64,000 bases of DNA from Atopsyche davidsoni (taxonomy: Eukaryota > Arthropoda > Insecta > Trichoptera > Hydrobiosidae): positions 10,269,001 through 10,333,000 of the forward strand of contig JAILWY010000007.1 in the NCBI GenBank assembly GCA_022113835.1. The letters are read 5' to 3'. Position numbers and translations under genes: made by a program. Within the stretch, counting starts at the first letter, position 1. The number at the start of each line of letters is the position of its first letter. The notes under the pieces were generated by a model. The model was not told the DNA's origin and ran no database searches. It saw only the letters and a list, made by a program, of their open reading frames with translations. This document shows, one piece after another, positions 34,112 to 46,489 of the stretch.

Positions 34112-34734
34112 ATCAATCATTTCGTTCAACTCAAGGCTAAGTCCTGCACCACCCGGTAGTCTAATGGTTAGGGCAGCTGTTTACCAAGCAATGCTTTAAT
34201 CTTGCTGAAGCAAATGTAACTTTCAATTTGTATTAAAAGACATTTTAACACTGACCTCTCCATTAAATCTATTGTGGTCTCCCTATATACACCGCGATGC
34301 GTTAAATACTAAAGAGTACCTTAAATTTCAAATATTATTTACAAAACAAATAATGTAAAAAATTACTGTGATATTACAAAGTAAACAAGACTGTGGGGGA
34401 TAAAAAATTTTAAAAAATATTTGCGCCCCACCGTTTACGCGCCATTCACTCACTCAACAAGAAACACGACAAATCTTTTGAAGAAACTTTAAAGCAGTTT
34501 AAAATGATGGAGATATAAAATGAAAAGCAAGGAGATATAAAATATTTTATTTATTCTTCTTTACCTTACGTTAGATTTTTCAGCGCCTTGAGCAGCGAAT
34601 ATCATTTTAAGAAAAATGATCGAAAGTTATATTCGTAGTAACTGTTCAAATGTGTGTATTGAAATAATTTAACCTACTATTTTTGAAAAAGCCACAGAAA
34701 TTTGGGTTTTCAATATAAGCACATCTATACAAGA

Positions 34735-34885
34735 AGTACTACACAGCTCTAAGATTCACCATTATTTGCTTACCTAACTAAATCTAACTCCAGAATCCGG
34801 CATTATTTACTAACCTTGCCTTATCTCACTCCAAGATCTAATATTATGTGCTAACCTAACTCCGAAATCACCAGTCAAATTCCTA
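34735..34885 (+). repeat. Degenerate ~42-bp tandem repeat
   Basis: Three units of the form A(A/G)AT(C/T)...ATTAT(T/G)TGCTNACCTAACT...CTCC occur at about 34750, 34792 and 34832, with a fourth weak match at about 35050 (GGATCTAGCGTTATATGTTA). Confidence 0.55.
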
Positions 34886-36940
34886 AGTGAGTTGCGCAAC
34901 ACGGGATTTGTATCGTTTTTTGCATTGTGCTCGTTTGTGTCTTCTATAGAAGCGTTTTATAAAATGAATCTTTCAGAACAAGGCTAGTTGAGAGAAATTT
35001 CACAAGTATTTCTTGTATGCACCCCGAGAAAATTTGAGTCCATCTTTGCACCCCATTCACTCAATCGAACCTCAGGATCTAGCGTTATATGTTAACTATA
35101 TCTATCCCAATGAGCTAGTTTTTTTTAAACTTATTTCTTGTTGGAAACGAAATTGAAATATCTCCGAAGTATTAATATTAAATCACCTTTACCTGCGGGA
35201 AAGATTTCAATCAACTTTCCTTTTAAAAAATATTTCATGGCCTAATTCAGAATTCCACTCGCAATTTAATGTGAACTCCGCAGTTCCCTTAATGTTCTTA
35301 ATTTCATACCAATCCGTTGGGAAGTTTCCTGTTAACAAAATACCCGCTCCATTTACTCTCAATAGAACACTGAAAAAACGATTTAGGGAGCAAAATTCGT
35401 TTCAATATTCAATTCGATATTAAATTAGTCGATTCACAGGGCAGTTTTAGGTTGTACAAATCCGCATTCAAACTTAATATCCAAAATAAACTCCGGCCGT
35501 CAATTCAGACTTCTTTAAATTACGTCAAAAAACCCTATATTTAAATGGAATTTTCGACTTTATAATTTTATGTATGATTTGTTTTTTACTGAGACTGAAA
35601 ATATGAATTTTTCCACTGTGTGTAACTAGCAAATATTTTTTACAGAGTTTTTTTAATGTTTGAAATATAAAGTCATATATTTTAAAAGATTTCTTTAATA
35701 AAAAAAATCATGAAGGTTTCTGATTTTGCATTTGAGTTTTTGATATTTATGAAAGTAAATAAAATTGAATAAAGACTTGATTCTACGTGAAGAGTTAATT
35801 TAGTGATTTTTTTTAATCCTTTAAATTGTGTATTTTAATTTACTTTATAAAAGCCGTCTTTTTCTAATTTCTTTCATATATTTTTTTTCTTCAATATTAA
35901 TTGATGAAAATATTTTACAGGTTTTCCTGAAAACAGTCAATATTGCTTCTAGAGTGACACGCTACTACGTAGATTTTTGAACTATATTAATAACATTTTC
36001 CTGAAACTGAAATAGAAGAGAAGGCTGTCGCAAACCAAAAACAAATACAAAGAAAGCTCTGTAAGTCCCATGGGATGCACCCTCGTCTCGCATATAATTG
36101 CATAGTTTGTTGACAGATCGCAGAGTCAATATGTGCAGACAAAATGCATTACCAACCCGTGCATAATGTATGCAATTCACATTAATTACATATTCGCGTC
36201 AATAATTTGCGATATATTATTTAAAATTTCGGCTCTGTTTTGATTATCATGTGTAAAAATATTAACTGACTCTGATATTTTGTTGGCGTGATACGTATTA
36301 ATTTTAATTATCACCTAATTAGTCCGCGCATCATGATATGATGTTAATCGCACTGTGCGCTGTCAATGGATTGTTTTTAAACCAGTAATTATTTGAGTTA
36401 TTTCAATAAATTTTCAATTAGTTGTAATGTATCTATTTGATTGATTGTTATATTAATGTTTAGTAGACTAGAGCGCTCAAAAAAAAACCTTGCAAAAAAA
36501 ACATACGTATTTTTATATATCCTAGCTAAAATAATTTTTAATAAAAAGTATAAACAGACTTTGTTATGAGTAAAATGAGTTGGTTAAAGATATACTGAGG
36601 CAATTACGGCTTGCTATTTTATTGTTAATATTTCAAATTTTTAAATTGCTAATTTTAAGCAATACTATACTACTTTTGGAATTTGAACTCGCGTAGGGTC
36701 GACTTGGCCATAAGTCCGTCGATTCTTTCTGTTGAACTTAATAATGATTTTAATTTTGTTTTTAAAAAAATAATAAGGATTTCGTCTAAACTACTCACGA
36801 GCGTGCATTGAACTTCAAAATAATTTAGTTTAAATTGATTTTTTTATGGCATACTTAAAGGCATTTACATATTCATGAGGACGAGTGCACACATCGGCTA
36901 AGTTCGTTACGTATTCAAACCGCAGGACAGGACTAAGACA
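34886..36940. other. AT-rich noncoding stretch
   Basis: No gene. A balanced patch at about 36050-36180 and an ATTA-rich patch at about 36290-36370 (TTAATTATCACCTAATTAG) could be regulatory. Confidence 0.35.

Positions 36941-36942
<2 letters not shown>

Positions 36943-37005
<63 letters not shown>
36943..37005. repeat. (AT)n microsatellite, ~31 units
   Basis: An uninterrupted AT run followed by a short GT run (37006-37012). Alternating Tyr/Ile frames over it are artefacts. Confidence 0.98.
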
Positions 37006-37013
<8 letters not shown>

Positions 37014-37199
37014 CCTTCTCTTTGATTTTTTCCCATGGCATGTAAACGTTTGGAAATACCTTGGCGAGTCATGTTTCATGCCTCCTCAAGTTGATGTTTG
37101 CGTATCATCTTCAATCGACGTCCTTAATTGATGTTGGTCATCATCAGCGCTCTTTTTCCACATTCACTTTAAGATAACCACTTATCAAGTAAAGTATTT

Positions 37200-37690
37200 T
37201 TATAAATTTAAAAATCGAGCTTTAAATCTAAAAGCTGTATTTTTAAGGAAGGCTTTTGATTTGGAAGCATATTTTTCCGAGGGAGAATACACTTAAAGTG
37301 TGAGATAGATACATTTTTCATTGAGTTGAGAGAAGGTCTTTTTTTCTGAAAGCTGATCTTTTACATTGAAACTTGCTTTTGAGAATATGATGTTAGATAC
37401 GGCATATGACCTTTCGAAACTAAAGCTTCTTTTCCTCAAAGTTGAGCTTTCATATTAAAAGCTCATATTTCAAAGATGAGAACTTGTAAGCTTTTGATAG
37501 AAACTTTTTATTTGAAACCTCATTTGTGCTTCAGATGTTTTATATACAAATATGAGCTTTTTTTTTCTCTCTCAGAAGGTTGAGCTTTCATTTTGAAACC
37601 TCATATTATGAGGACTTAAATCTTAAGAGTCTTTAGGCAGGACTTTTGTAGGATCTTTTAAGTTGAAAGCTCATATTTTTATATAAAAAA
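37200..37690 (+). repeat. Degenerate AGCTTT/AGCTCAT array
   Basis: A loosely conserved module GTTGAGCTTTCATNTTNAAA followed by CTCATATTT recurs near 37350, 37440, 37500, 37578 and 37657, spaced 60-90 bp. Related TTTTGA/AGCTTT words extend the array to about 37200. No coding capacity. Confidence 0.6.
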
Positions 37691-38069
37691 GAGTTTCTTG
37701 TATGTGTTAACATTTTTTTTCTTAATTAATAAAATTTAAATATTTTTTGCAGCCCTTTTATGCAACATATACGATGAACGTAATAGCTTTATACTTAACA
37801 GTCTTATTAGTCAAAACTAATTAGAGGAATCTGCCATTAAAATTAAAAAAAAATAAAATGAACATTTTTTTTTAATATTATTAAAATTTCAAGTTCCTTT
37901 CTGTTTAAATCAACATGCATGTTATTCAATTGAAATTGCTTCTGTATCTAAATATCCCAAATAATCACCAACTTTTTTTTTTTCTAGAATCGATTTGAAC
38001 GTTTGATAAATCGTATTCTTAACGATCCTTTATGATTAATGCATCTGAAATCAATCAACAATAAAAAAA

Positions 38070-38470
38070 ATATCAGACACACGACCGGCACCGGCCGGCA
38101 CGCAATCAATACTCGACCGTATTGACTTGCTCAACGATGGTCAAACATCACGGGGCGGCGTGCGTGGGTCACCGGCGGCGACCGCTGCCCTAAGGGTGAA
38201 TTTCCCCCGTTCGTTTCGTTTAATTTCCTTCCCCCGGTGGAAATCCATTATTTTTCCGGACGAATCACCGGAGTTCCATTTATCATAACCTCCTGCCCCT
38301 GCTCCTGGTAATGTATGGCCAGTTTTCCACCACTTAAATATTTTATTCATCGTGAAATGGCCCATTAGTCATCCCGGCTCTAATGAGCCCCACATCTATC
38401 CGATATTAATACCTCCTCGTGATCTCTTACTAATTTATGCTGGCTGGTACTTATCGGATGTTTTACACTT
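38070..38470. promoter_or_regulatory. Candidate regulatory island
   Basis: About 350 bp of mixed composition with CpG steps and cores CCATTAGTC, CTAATGAGCC, ATATTAATACC and CCACTTAAATATTT. The flanks are AT-rich. Short frames on both strands have no domain signature. Confidence 0.28.
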
Positions 38471-38670
38471 TAAAATTACTGTTTTCAAACTGAAGAGGGT
38501 AGTTTGTGACAGTGTTTTAATTTATACTAATACTAAGTTACACTAACAAAAGACCTTGAATCAAACTATTGAAAAGTTATAACTATTACAACAGAAAACT
38601 AATCGTAATACTGTGTTTAAGGTAATGTTTGACTGTAACATGCATTGTAGCTCAATTGTAATTCTTAAAT

Positions 38671-38790
38671 CCTCTTCTTCTTCAGCAAGTGCCTCTTTTC
38701 AGAGAAGGTTAGCGATCATTACATTGATCATATATTCATGCTGAGCCAGTGTTCATGGCTTTCTAAGTCAAAACAGGGGTATTTCTCACT
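38671..38790 (+). repeat. Dispersed repeat X, partial
   Basis: CTTCAGCAAGTGCCTCTTTT, AGAGAAGGTTAGCGATCATT and TGAGCCAGTGTTCATGGC match the first part of the family; the rest is lost after about 38790. Confidence 0.75.
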
Positions 38791-38962
38791 ACTTTGCATC
38801 GACTTACAATGCCTCATTTTATACAGCTGTTTCTTACGAATCGAGAAAAAATATAAAACCTCTATAATAATCGTGCACTACGAATGCATATTTACTTTAG
38901 TTTTATACACGAGCGGTAAGTCCAAAATCAGCGCCAGAAGATTTGCCTATTGAATATAAATG

Positions 38963-39152
38963 AGCTTAATTCTTCATCAAGTGCCTCTCCTCAAAGGAGG
39001 TTGGCGATCATTTCATTGAGCATATACTCATGCAGAGCCAGTGTTCATGGCTTTCTAAGGGGAAAATACTGTAGTGTATCCCGGGTTACACCACAATATT
39101 ATATAAGAAGGAAAAGTCTGCGTGTTGCTGCTTCCAAATAGCATTATTATAT
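38963..39152 (+). repeat. Dispersed repeat X, partial
   Basis: CTTCATCAAGTGCCTCTCCT, AAAGGAGGTTGGCGATCATT, CAGTGTTCATGGCTTTCTAA and AAGGAAAAGTCTGCGTG are in order. The target CTGTAGTGTATCCC (about 39068) is uninterrupted here, unlike in the copy at 13.6-13.9 kb. Confidence 0.8.
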
Positions 39153-39349
39153 AATGCTTAAATCCTCATATACTCTTTATTCCTAAAAAGTATATTTGAG
39201 AAGCTCCTCTGTACAATGCAAATCATTTGGACACTAAACTATGAGCAATAAATTATTTCAAATCGCACTTTTTGGTTTTAGTCGTAGTCTATAACAATAC
39301 AATTGATTTAATAAATTTAATAAAAAATGTCAACGTCCTTTGATGCACT

Positions 39350-39590
39350 TTGTGAAAACCTTGTGTGATTTTTAGTGAATGTCCTCTCGGGAGCGCGTGT
39401 GGTGCAGGATGCAGTCCCGAAGGATGCAGTTTATTTACTGGGCTGAATCTGCACTTTAATTTTCTCGAGTTGTGATTGATGACAGCCATGCATTTTGTCG
39501 GCTCTGAGACTGCGCAGGGGCGTCCGGAGATTATTCAGGCTAATTTGAAAACCTTAATGAATAATTCAAGCAACTCGGATAACAAATAGC
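39350..39590. promoter_or_regulatory. Candidate enhancer with Hox-Exd/Hth composite site
   Basis: The balanced island contains TGATTGAT (39473-39480) directly joined to TGACAG (39480-39485), i.e. TGATTGATGACAG. TGATTGAT is the classical Hox-Extradenticle (Pbx) dimer site and TGACAG the Homothorax (Meis) site. TTTATTTAC (forkhead-like) lies 30-40 bp upstream, and GGCTAATTTG and CCTTAATGAATAATTC downstream. Function is inferred, not shown. Confidence 0.35.
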
Positions 39591-40426
39591 GCGTAAATTT
39601 GATCGATAATAAAATCGAAATTGAAATTTATTTTCAATTTCGTGAATATTTATTACTATGGGTTTTGAGAATATTGAATTGGTGATTGAACATAAAGTAT
39701 ATTACGATAAAAGCTCGTTTTGATGACTTGTATTGACGATCGGTTTCTCCAGCCACCATATGAACAAACTTTATTCAACTACAAATAATACATACACTAT
39801 TAAAATGATAGTTATGATAAGTTGTTTTCTTGCCTAACAACTATGTGTGATTCAAAAAAATATCACTTGCTTATCATAGCCATCATAACTAATATAGTCT
39901 GTGATAACAATATTTGGTAGGATTAAAAAATATTCATTCTCTATCAGGTTTTCAAGTATTAACAAAACTAGTGGCAGTATTGAATATGAAAAAAATAATT
40001 TAATGAGGAAATAATAAAATGAAATTTCACTAAGTACTTTCTGCCGAATTTTCAAATATATATTTCTTGAATGTTTATGTTTTATCGATAGTTTTTATTT
40101 GCTAGTTTTAAAATATATTGTTTATTTCAGATGCAAATTATTTAAGAGCATAATAAATAAAGTACAAACGTATCTTGAAGATAGTAAATTTAAAAGAGCT
40201 TTACAAGTAGAGCTCATCAACAGCGCGCAGGTATTCCTCTTCACGTTCCTGTTTTAATTATGCGGAATTACCTGCACCTCCCTGCAAGCATGCACTTCTG
40301 CTATTTTTTACGAAAATTTCAACCTAACAACCTGAAACATTCAAAGTATTCAAAATTAAACATTTTAAAAATTACTATTATACTATTATTTATATTTTAA
40401 TTTATAAATAGTTTTATAATGCCAAC
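39591..40426. other. AT-rich noncoding with one balanced patch
   Basis: The patch at about 40205-40300 contains CAGGTA and TACCTG words (an E-box-like inverted pair) around a TTTTAATTATG core. No gene supported. Confidence 0.3.
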
Positions 40427-40555
40427 GTGAAAAGTTAACGAAACCGGTCACCAATAAAAGTCTACCTGTGGAAAAATCACTCAAGAATTTTACTGATTAT
40501 TTAAAATATTCAAATGGGATTCCGCCAAGTACTCTTTGTCAAAAATATTGAATTT
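40427..40555 (+). repeat. Dispersed repeat, GAAACCGGTCAC family
   Basis: Fullest copy in the window: GCCAACGTGAAAAGTTAAC, GAAACCGGTCACCAATAAAA, TGTGGAAAAATCACTCAAGA, CCGCCAAGTACTCTTTGTCA and AAAATATTGAA. Confidence 0.8.
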
Positions 40556-40828
40556 CCAATTATTTTTGTTGTAAGCACTTTTGCATTTCAAAGACTTCAT
40601 CAGACCAAATTATTGCTAGATTACTTACAGATGATAAAAAGTATTAATCCATCTCACTTGGATTTTGAAGGATTCAAATGATTCAATTCAAATTGTGTGA
40701 TTATGCAACAAGAATTTACATGCAATTAATTTACGATATTGGTATATATTGGACATGTATATGGTATTTTTTCGTGTTTATTTACTATTTGTATGATGGC
40801 ACGTTGGCATCTGACCTCTCAGTTTGAT

Positions 40829-40895
40829 AATACCAACGTGAAAGGTTGGCGAAACCGGTCACCAATAAAAATCGATATATGGAAAAATCAAGTAT
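40829..40895 (+). repeat. Dispersed repeat, GAAACCGGTCAC family, 5' part
   Basis: ACCAACGTGAAAGGTTGGC, GAAACCGGTCACCAATAAAA and ATGGAAAAATCAAG. Truncated after that, about 400 bp downstream of the preceding copy and in the same orientation. Confidence 0.8.
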
Positions 40896-40945
40896 TTTAT
40901 GATTAATTTAGAATGAAGTTTATGTTGAACATTAGTGTATTTCAT

Positions 40946-41004
40946 GGTTGAGAGCCACTGGCGAGGGCACGTGATAATCCGCGACCCAGTTTTGAAGATC
41001 ACTG
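40946..41004 (-). mobile_element. Possible hAT end fragments
   Basis: GGTTGAGAGCCACTG and TTTTGAAGATCACTG resemble two hAT right ends (reverse complements CAGTGGCTCTCAACC and CAGTGATCTTCAAAA) only 43 bp apart, with CGCGACCC between them. No partner end is seen, so this is a rearranged remnant at best. Confidence 0.35.
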
Positions 41005-41135
41005 CTGTATGCAAATTATCAATTGGCGAGCAGGTGGGCGAAATACCTCAGAGAGGAGGTTAATTACGCCATCACGAGGGACGGAGTTGGCCGAACTGAA
41101 TTCCGGGTGAGCGAACACTCGCCCTTGGAACAAAA
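41005..41135. promoter_or_regulatory. Candidate regulatory island with POU octamer
   Basis: A perfect octamer ATGCAAAT (41009-41016) is followed by TTATCAATTGG and GGTTAATTACG in a balanced, CpG-containing patch. No open frame of note. Confidence 0.3.
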
Positions 41136-42326
41136 ACTATGACTTCCACAATATATTTACAAACATTGGACATCGCTAGTGATGAATCCACAACTACTTA
41201 AATAAAAATACACCAAAAGTCAATAGTAGCAGCTTCGCTAGTCAAATTTATAAATGGCACGAGCAACTCGGTCAAAGCTCCAAGACTCGGTCGTATCGTA
41301 AATTTTTTCACCATCGCGAGTTAAGTCCGTTTGTTTTTAATGATTTCTCATTCATTTTCGTTTTTATTTGCTTACATCAATTTAAATTAAAAACAATATG
41401 CGGTCCGCGGGAGCTGCGCGCTCTCTCTTTTTATGGTGCTTTTTTTTCTTTCAATTTTTTCATTTTTATCGCTGTGAACTGCACTGCACTTTTCATTTAA
41501 CGACCTTTAATATAACTTGATATAAAACACTTTTTAAAAAAAAATGTATGAAAATATCACAAATAATTATAAAACTATGAGATCTTTGTAAGCACTTATT
41601 TTTTTGTATATTTATTTATTTACTACGCATACGAAATTTTGTACATTATTTTGAATGAAAAACTCTAAATATAGTTATTAGTAATAATAAGTACATTAAA
41701 ACTGCGGCAAACATATAAGACAATAAAATAAATATTCAATAACTTCTTAATAAATGTTTCATTATTTTATTTTAAAAAAACTTTTGGCCTGTACAAACTA
41801 ATGTGAAATATTATTATCTAACAAAAAATATCATAACACTGAAATATAATTGGTTTAAAAATGACACAGAGCAATGAGGTAGTGTTTATTTTATTTTTCC
41901 AATATTTCTCGTGAATTGCTATCGATGGCGTCACAAAGGCTTGATTGGATATTTTAAATATTGAAACAGCTTTTGATTAGCTTTCATCGACAGAACTTGA
42001 AGGGCGTCTTCAAAGAACTTAGTGAAAATAGACTGATAATATTTTTTTTTATTTACTATTAGAATTTTCTGCATATTTTAATATTTTTCTTAAATATTTA
42101 CATTGTATTTAAAAATTTACGTTGTTTTACTGAAATGGAAGTTATTTTAGTAAAATCTTCAGGCACAATAAAAACAGCGGAAACAGTACCTTTTGCAAGG
42201 AGTATCTTACAAGAAGTACACTTAAAAGTATACAATAGATGTGACTCTTTATTTTCATTTCCTTATATATTAATATCCCAACATTGTTATTTTATTACAA
42301 TATTAAAATAATTTTCAGTGGAAAAA
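41136..42326. other. AT-rich noncoding stretch
   Basis: No gene or element recognised. Confidence 0.4.
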
Positions 42327-42446
42327 GCTTCAGTACCGATGCTGAAACGTTGATTGAAATTTATTGTCATTATGTAATGATTCATGTTTCCAGTGTTACA
42401 GTTTCCGATCGAATCGGAAACCGACGGATTGCTGGTTCGAATCTCA
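42327..42446 (+). repeat. Hairpin core plus tRNA-like B-box remnant
   Basis: AAAGCTTCAGTACCGATGCT followed by GAAACGTTG (42327-42356) is a core-family copy with an intact GAAACG block. Further on TTTCCGAT and ATCGGAAA (42402-42409, 42413-42420) form a perfect 8-bp hairpin. GCTGGTTCGAATCTCAC (from 42433) is a tRNA B-box-like remnant. Confidence 0.5.
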
Positions 42447-43409
42447 CTTTTGTTACGAAATGATATTTCGATAATTATTCTATATTATTATTAGAACATA
42501 TTGAATGATCTCTATCAATTTAGTGCACAAAGATGTAGTAAATTTTTTTATGTTTTATTTAATAATAAATATGACCTACATAGGATAAAACCGAGCAGTC
42601 ATGCACCATGAAATAGACAAATCGCACTATCTCACACTAGAGAAATAAGGATCTAGTATTCTCTGATGGCCTCCATTCCATAGTTAATGATATATTTTAT
42701 CAGGGGCGCTTTTTCCATCCCCTAGCCACCCAACAGCAGAGACCATATAAATTATACTGACATTTTCATTTACTTAGGAATGTATGTCTCTTTCCCTGTC
42801 CTGACTTGCCTACGACCAGCCCTTCCGGGTGAACAATGGAAATTCTTTATTCTGCCGATATTATCTATTAGATAAGTAAAGCACGCTTCAAGAAAGACCT
42901 TTATACTCTGGTTGATAAATTGCAACTCATGACGGCATGTAATTATAAGTGCCGTAAAAATAAGTTACACTTACTGTTTACCAATGCATTTTTCACTCAC
43001 ACTGGTTAATTGTAAATATTATATTAAAGAAATTGATTCATACATAAAACGAAAAGAAAAATTTTTTTTTTTGTCATACATATACTAGTATTGTGGTCTT
43101 CACTAATTTAGTTATTCGTAAAAAAAAAATAATAAATACTAGAAAATTTTTCTCGTGCAGAGATTGCATAGTTTCGTTTTAATAATAAACTTAATTAATA
43201 AATAAATAAAACAAATTTATATATTGAATTAAATTATCGACTAAGTCTTCTCTGTTCTACGTGTTCGTACGAATGCACACCTTTTAAAATCTAAAACATA
43301 CTTTACAAAAAAAATAATTTCCATCAATTACAAAGATATTTACTATATCAAAGAATACTTGTTAAAATTCTTGACGAATCGTTAATTAATAACCAATACC
43401 AGTAAGCAA
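42447..43409. other. AT-rich noncoding stretch
   Basis: A balanced patch at about 42680-42860; otherwise nothing recognised. Confidence 0.35.
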
Positions 43410-43650
43410 TTAACACCGACCTTGAGCAAAATAATTTTGATTTCACTTGTAATCCCTTCAGTTATACGCCATCGATCCCCCGATCAGGGCTGCGACAGGC
43501 ACTTATCAATATTTATCCTTAGATTACAGGCTGTGGCGCGTTTGTGTCTCGCCCCGACCCTCCCTGAAATTACAGGCAGACCTCCTCGGGGCAACGGAGT
43601 TGCTCATCCCATTTCACGAGAAACAGAGTGGGACTACTCACAATTATAAC
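43410..43650. promoter_or_regulatory. Candidate regulatory island
   Basis: GC-balanced, CpG-containing patch (CGATCCCCCGATCAGG, GACCTCCTCGGGGCAACGG) that is open for about 75 codons on the plus strand, with no recognisable protein features. Confidence 0.22.
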
Positions 43651-44047
43651 CCTTTGAAAAAATCATTGAAAAAATTACCAAATTTACTAAATAACGCCGA
43701 TAAATAGTAGTAGTAGTTTTTTTTTAAATTAATATTGAAATTATAAATATTCACCATTTTTCAGTAACAGTAACTTTCAGTTTTGATACCATGAATACTC
43801 ATGCAATTAAACAACATTTAAGGAGAACAATTTATCTATAAAACGACGAAATAAATCCGCATTTTTTTCGAGACACAAGGGAAATTTCAACTTGTGACTT
43901 AGTTTATTGTCTTTTCGTCCACCTTGGCCCTGTAACTCAGTGAGAATTTTGTTAATCAAAAAATAACGTAAACCCATGTACACATTTAAATAACTTTTAT
44001 AACTAATTGAATAAAGATTGCAATGATTTTTGAATATTCAATGATCA

Positions 44048-44180
44048 ATTATTTTGTGATTTTTTGATTTTTTCTGTATTTTGAGGTATCAGCCCTATTA
44101 CTGGAAATATCTTCAGTGGTCTAGAACTAAAAATTCCTATGCAACTCAACACCCAAGAAACCACAAAATTATCCAATAAC
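44048..44180. repeat. Foldback repeat with hairpin core
   Basis: Left arm ATTATTTTGTGATTTTTTG through TGTATTTTGAGGTAT pairs imperfectly with right arm GCAACTCAACACCCAAGAAA and CCACAAAATTAT. The core on the minus strand reads CTGAAGATATTTCCAGTAAT, then AGGGCTGATAC. Arms are related to those at 8.6 and 19.7 kb. Confidence 0.6.
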
Positions 44181-44686
44181 AACCTATCAATATTCATCTA
44201 CAAGTAAAATTTACATATTCACACATATTCAGTTAATTATTTTTAGTTTTTAAAAAAACTTGCAAGTTGTTTTAATTTGTTGCTATGCAAAATAACCCGT
44301 TGTGCTATCGTTTGTTTGAAGAGACAGGACACCTGAGACGGGCATGATGCTGGAGCGATGCCGCCCCGAGCTTGAAGATCATCTTCGAGGACGTCCAGGT
44401 CAGGGAGGTTGCACCTCGTGACGTTTCATGACAAATTAATTAATTCATCAGTGAAACAGCCAAAATAATTTTTGACCCCATAACAAGGGCTAGCAACTAA
44501 AATTGTGTGTAGCGTAAATTACCAATACTGTAATCTACTTCTTCGTGTGTGAGAATCTTACTTAATATCATTCATAATCGTACATACATTCATACTCCCG
44601 ACTTTCAGCCACTTGGGCAAATTTCACACTTTCGCAACATTGGTTTATGGGATAATTTCTTGGCTGCTAAGAGGCCTTAAGACCTT
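44181..44686. other. Noncoding with balanced patch
   Basis: The patch at about 44320-44440 (GGCATGATGCTGGAGCGATG, CTTCGAGGACGTCCAGG) has mixed composition; otherwise AT-rich. Confidence 0.3.
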
Positions 44687-44722
44687 CAACGTTTCAGCTC
44701 GGGTACTGCTCCCATTTTTATA
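44687..44722 (-). repeat. Hairpin core of foldback family
   Basis: The minus strand reads AAATGGGAGCAGTACCCGAG, then CTGAAACGTTG, keeping the CAGTACC and GAAACGTTG blocks; the CTGAAGA block is eroded. Confidence 0.5.
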
Positions 44723-46489
44723 GTGATATAGTCACATTTAGGTGAACGCAGCTTTATGAGTGCGCGTAGAGTTAGCAACAAGGCTTTCCTTCCCCACGAG
44801 GCATTAATTCTGTTAATGCCTGGGTTAATCCCAAACTTTGAGACATGTGTCAAATTATGATTCTGTAAAACATCACGATTTGTAACTAACGTGGTAACTT
44901 ATTTATACTACACGTAAGCAAAGCGACAAATCATTAATATGACTGTTTTATGATCCCGATATAAATATTTTACAATTGACTCCTTTTACATTATTTTTTT
45001 TAATATTTCCTAATATGTCAAAAATAGTTTTTTACACGAGCACGTATGAAATACTTTTCATTTTGAGAGGTTGAATAAATAACCTCTAAATAAATTTATT
45101 ATTTCGTATTATTTTAGTGTCAACCCTAATACGGACATGATCCTGGATTAAGTTGACGTGAACAGTCAGCACCGTGTCAGCTCAGTTGAGATGATGCAGA
45201 TTTGCTTGCATATAATTATAACTATATTTACATGGAGTTTTATTTTACAACTCATAGTATGGATTATGAAATCTAGAATAACTTCAAGCTTCACATCAAA
45301 ATTTTACGCTACAGCCGTAAAAATGTAGGGTTAAATGTGCCTAGAACAAATCGGAACATGTCCGTAAAGTTTGGGTTCGAATCCAACTTGCGACGAAAAA
45401 ATAGTATCTAATGTATATTGCATGTCAAAAATTAATAATTAAAATATTATAAATAAAATTCATTTCTTTGAAAAATTATTGATTTAAGTAAAAGTGAGTG
45501 TTATTGTGTTGATGGTTATTCGTTTTCATTTAAACTTACAAATAGTTTGTAATTACAACGTAATATCGTCTTTATTTAAACTATGTAAAAAAGTTTTAAA
45601 TCGGTTTTCCTCGAAGTAATCGTCAGACGAGACACAATCAATAAATCTCTCGTTAAAATTTAACCAGAACGAAAAAGCTTTTATTTTCCATCCAACGTCT
45701 TTACAACTTAAATGAGAGACTTTCCGAATAATTGAATTGTTGCGATCGCAGATTTTCAAAAACGGCTTTTTTCAGAGAGAGCCTTTCGCTTCTCGTCTCA
45801 CAAATTTTGATAATTAAATCTAATACGTTCCAACAAAAGCTTCGTGAATTAACTAAATTCCTATCGAGAGGCTGTACTTACCTACAAACCGAAAGCAGCA
45901 TCCATTTGTCTAGGTCCTTACAAAGAGATTGAATTTAATCAACCCAAATTGAACACGACGTCTGTGAAGCTCAATACAAACACTTTATTTTTTCCTTAGG
46001 CACCCTCCACTGCTCCTGTGCTTTCATATTAAACGATTCTCTTGCTTTTACGAAAGTTCACTTTTAACAAAATAGTTTTTCTTTGCTGAACAAGTGACAC
46101 TATGAGCCGGATCCTATTTTTCTTCGAATTTCAGACACATTAAAATAGTATGGTGACTCAAAAAATTCGTAAATTGTACTGTCAATTGTATGGATGAGAC
46201 CAGTCTCTGAGCGCGGAATCTCCAAGAACAGATAAATGTGAAAGACACACTGATGAGTATGGTAACAGAATAAGGATATATCAGCAAGGTATTTCGGATA
46301 ATTGAAAACAAATATCCATTTAAGCCAATTTTTATGCACTTGCATTAGCTTAAAAGTTGCTTTGCATAGAATTTTTTTTTAAAACGAACTTTTTCTCAAC
46401 TATTACGTAATAACATTACGTCACACAAAAACACACTATTTGCATATCAGGAGCACAAAAGACACGCTCATCTTGTCCATGTTGTTTTC
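44723..46489. other. AT-rich noncoding stretch
   Basis: A tRNA-like B-box remnant, GGGTTCGAATCCAAC, near 45370 is a likely decayed SINE. No gene supported. Confidence 0.35.

Noticed and set aside
34158..34180. tRNA gene starting at TAGTCTAATGGTTAGGGC
   Set aside because: No B box or acceptor pairing downstream; a decayed SINE head is more likely.
36830..37131. Tyr/Ile-rich frames on both strands
   Set aside because: Caused by the (AT)n microsatellite.
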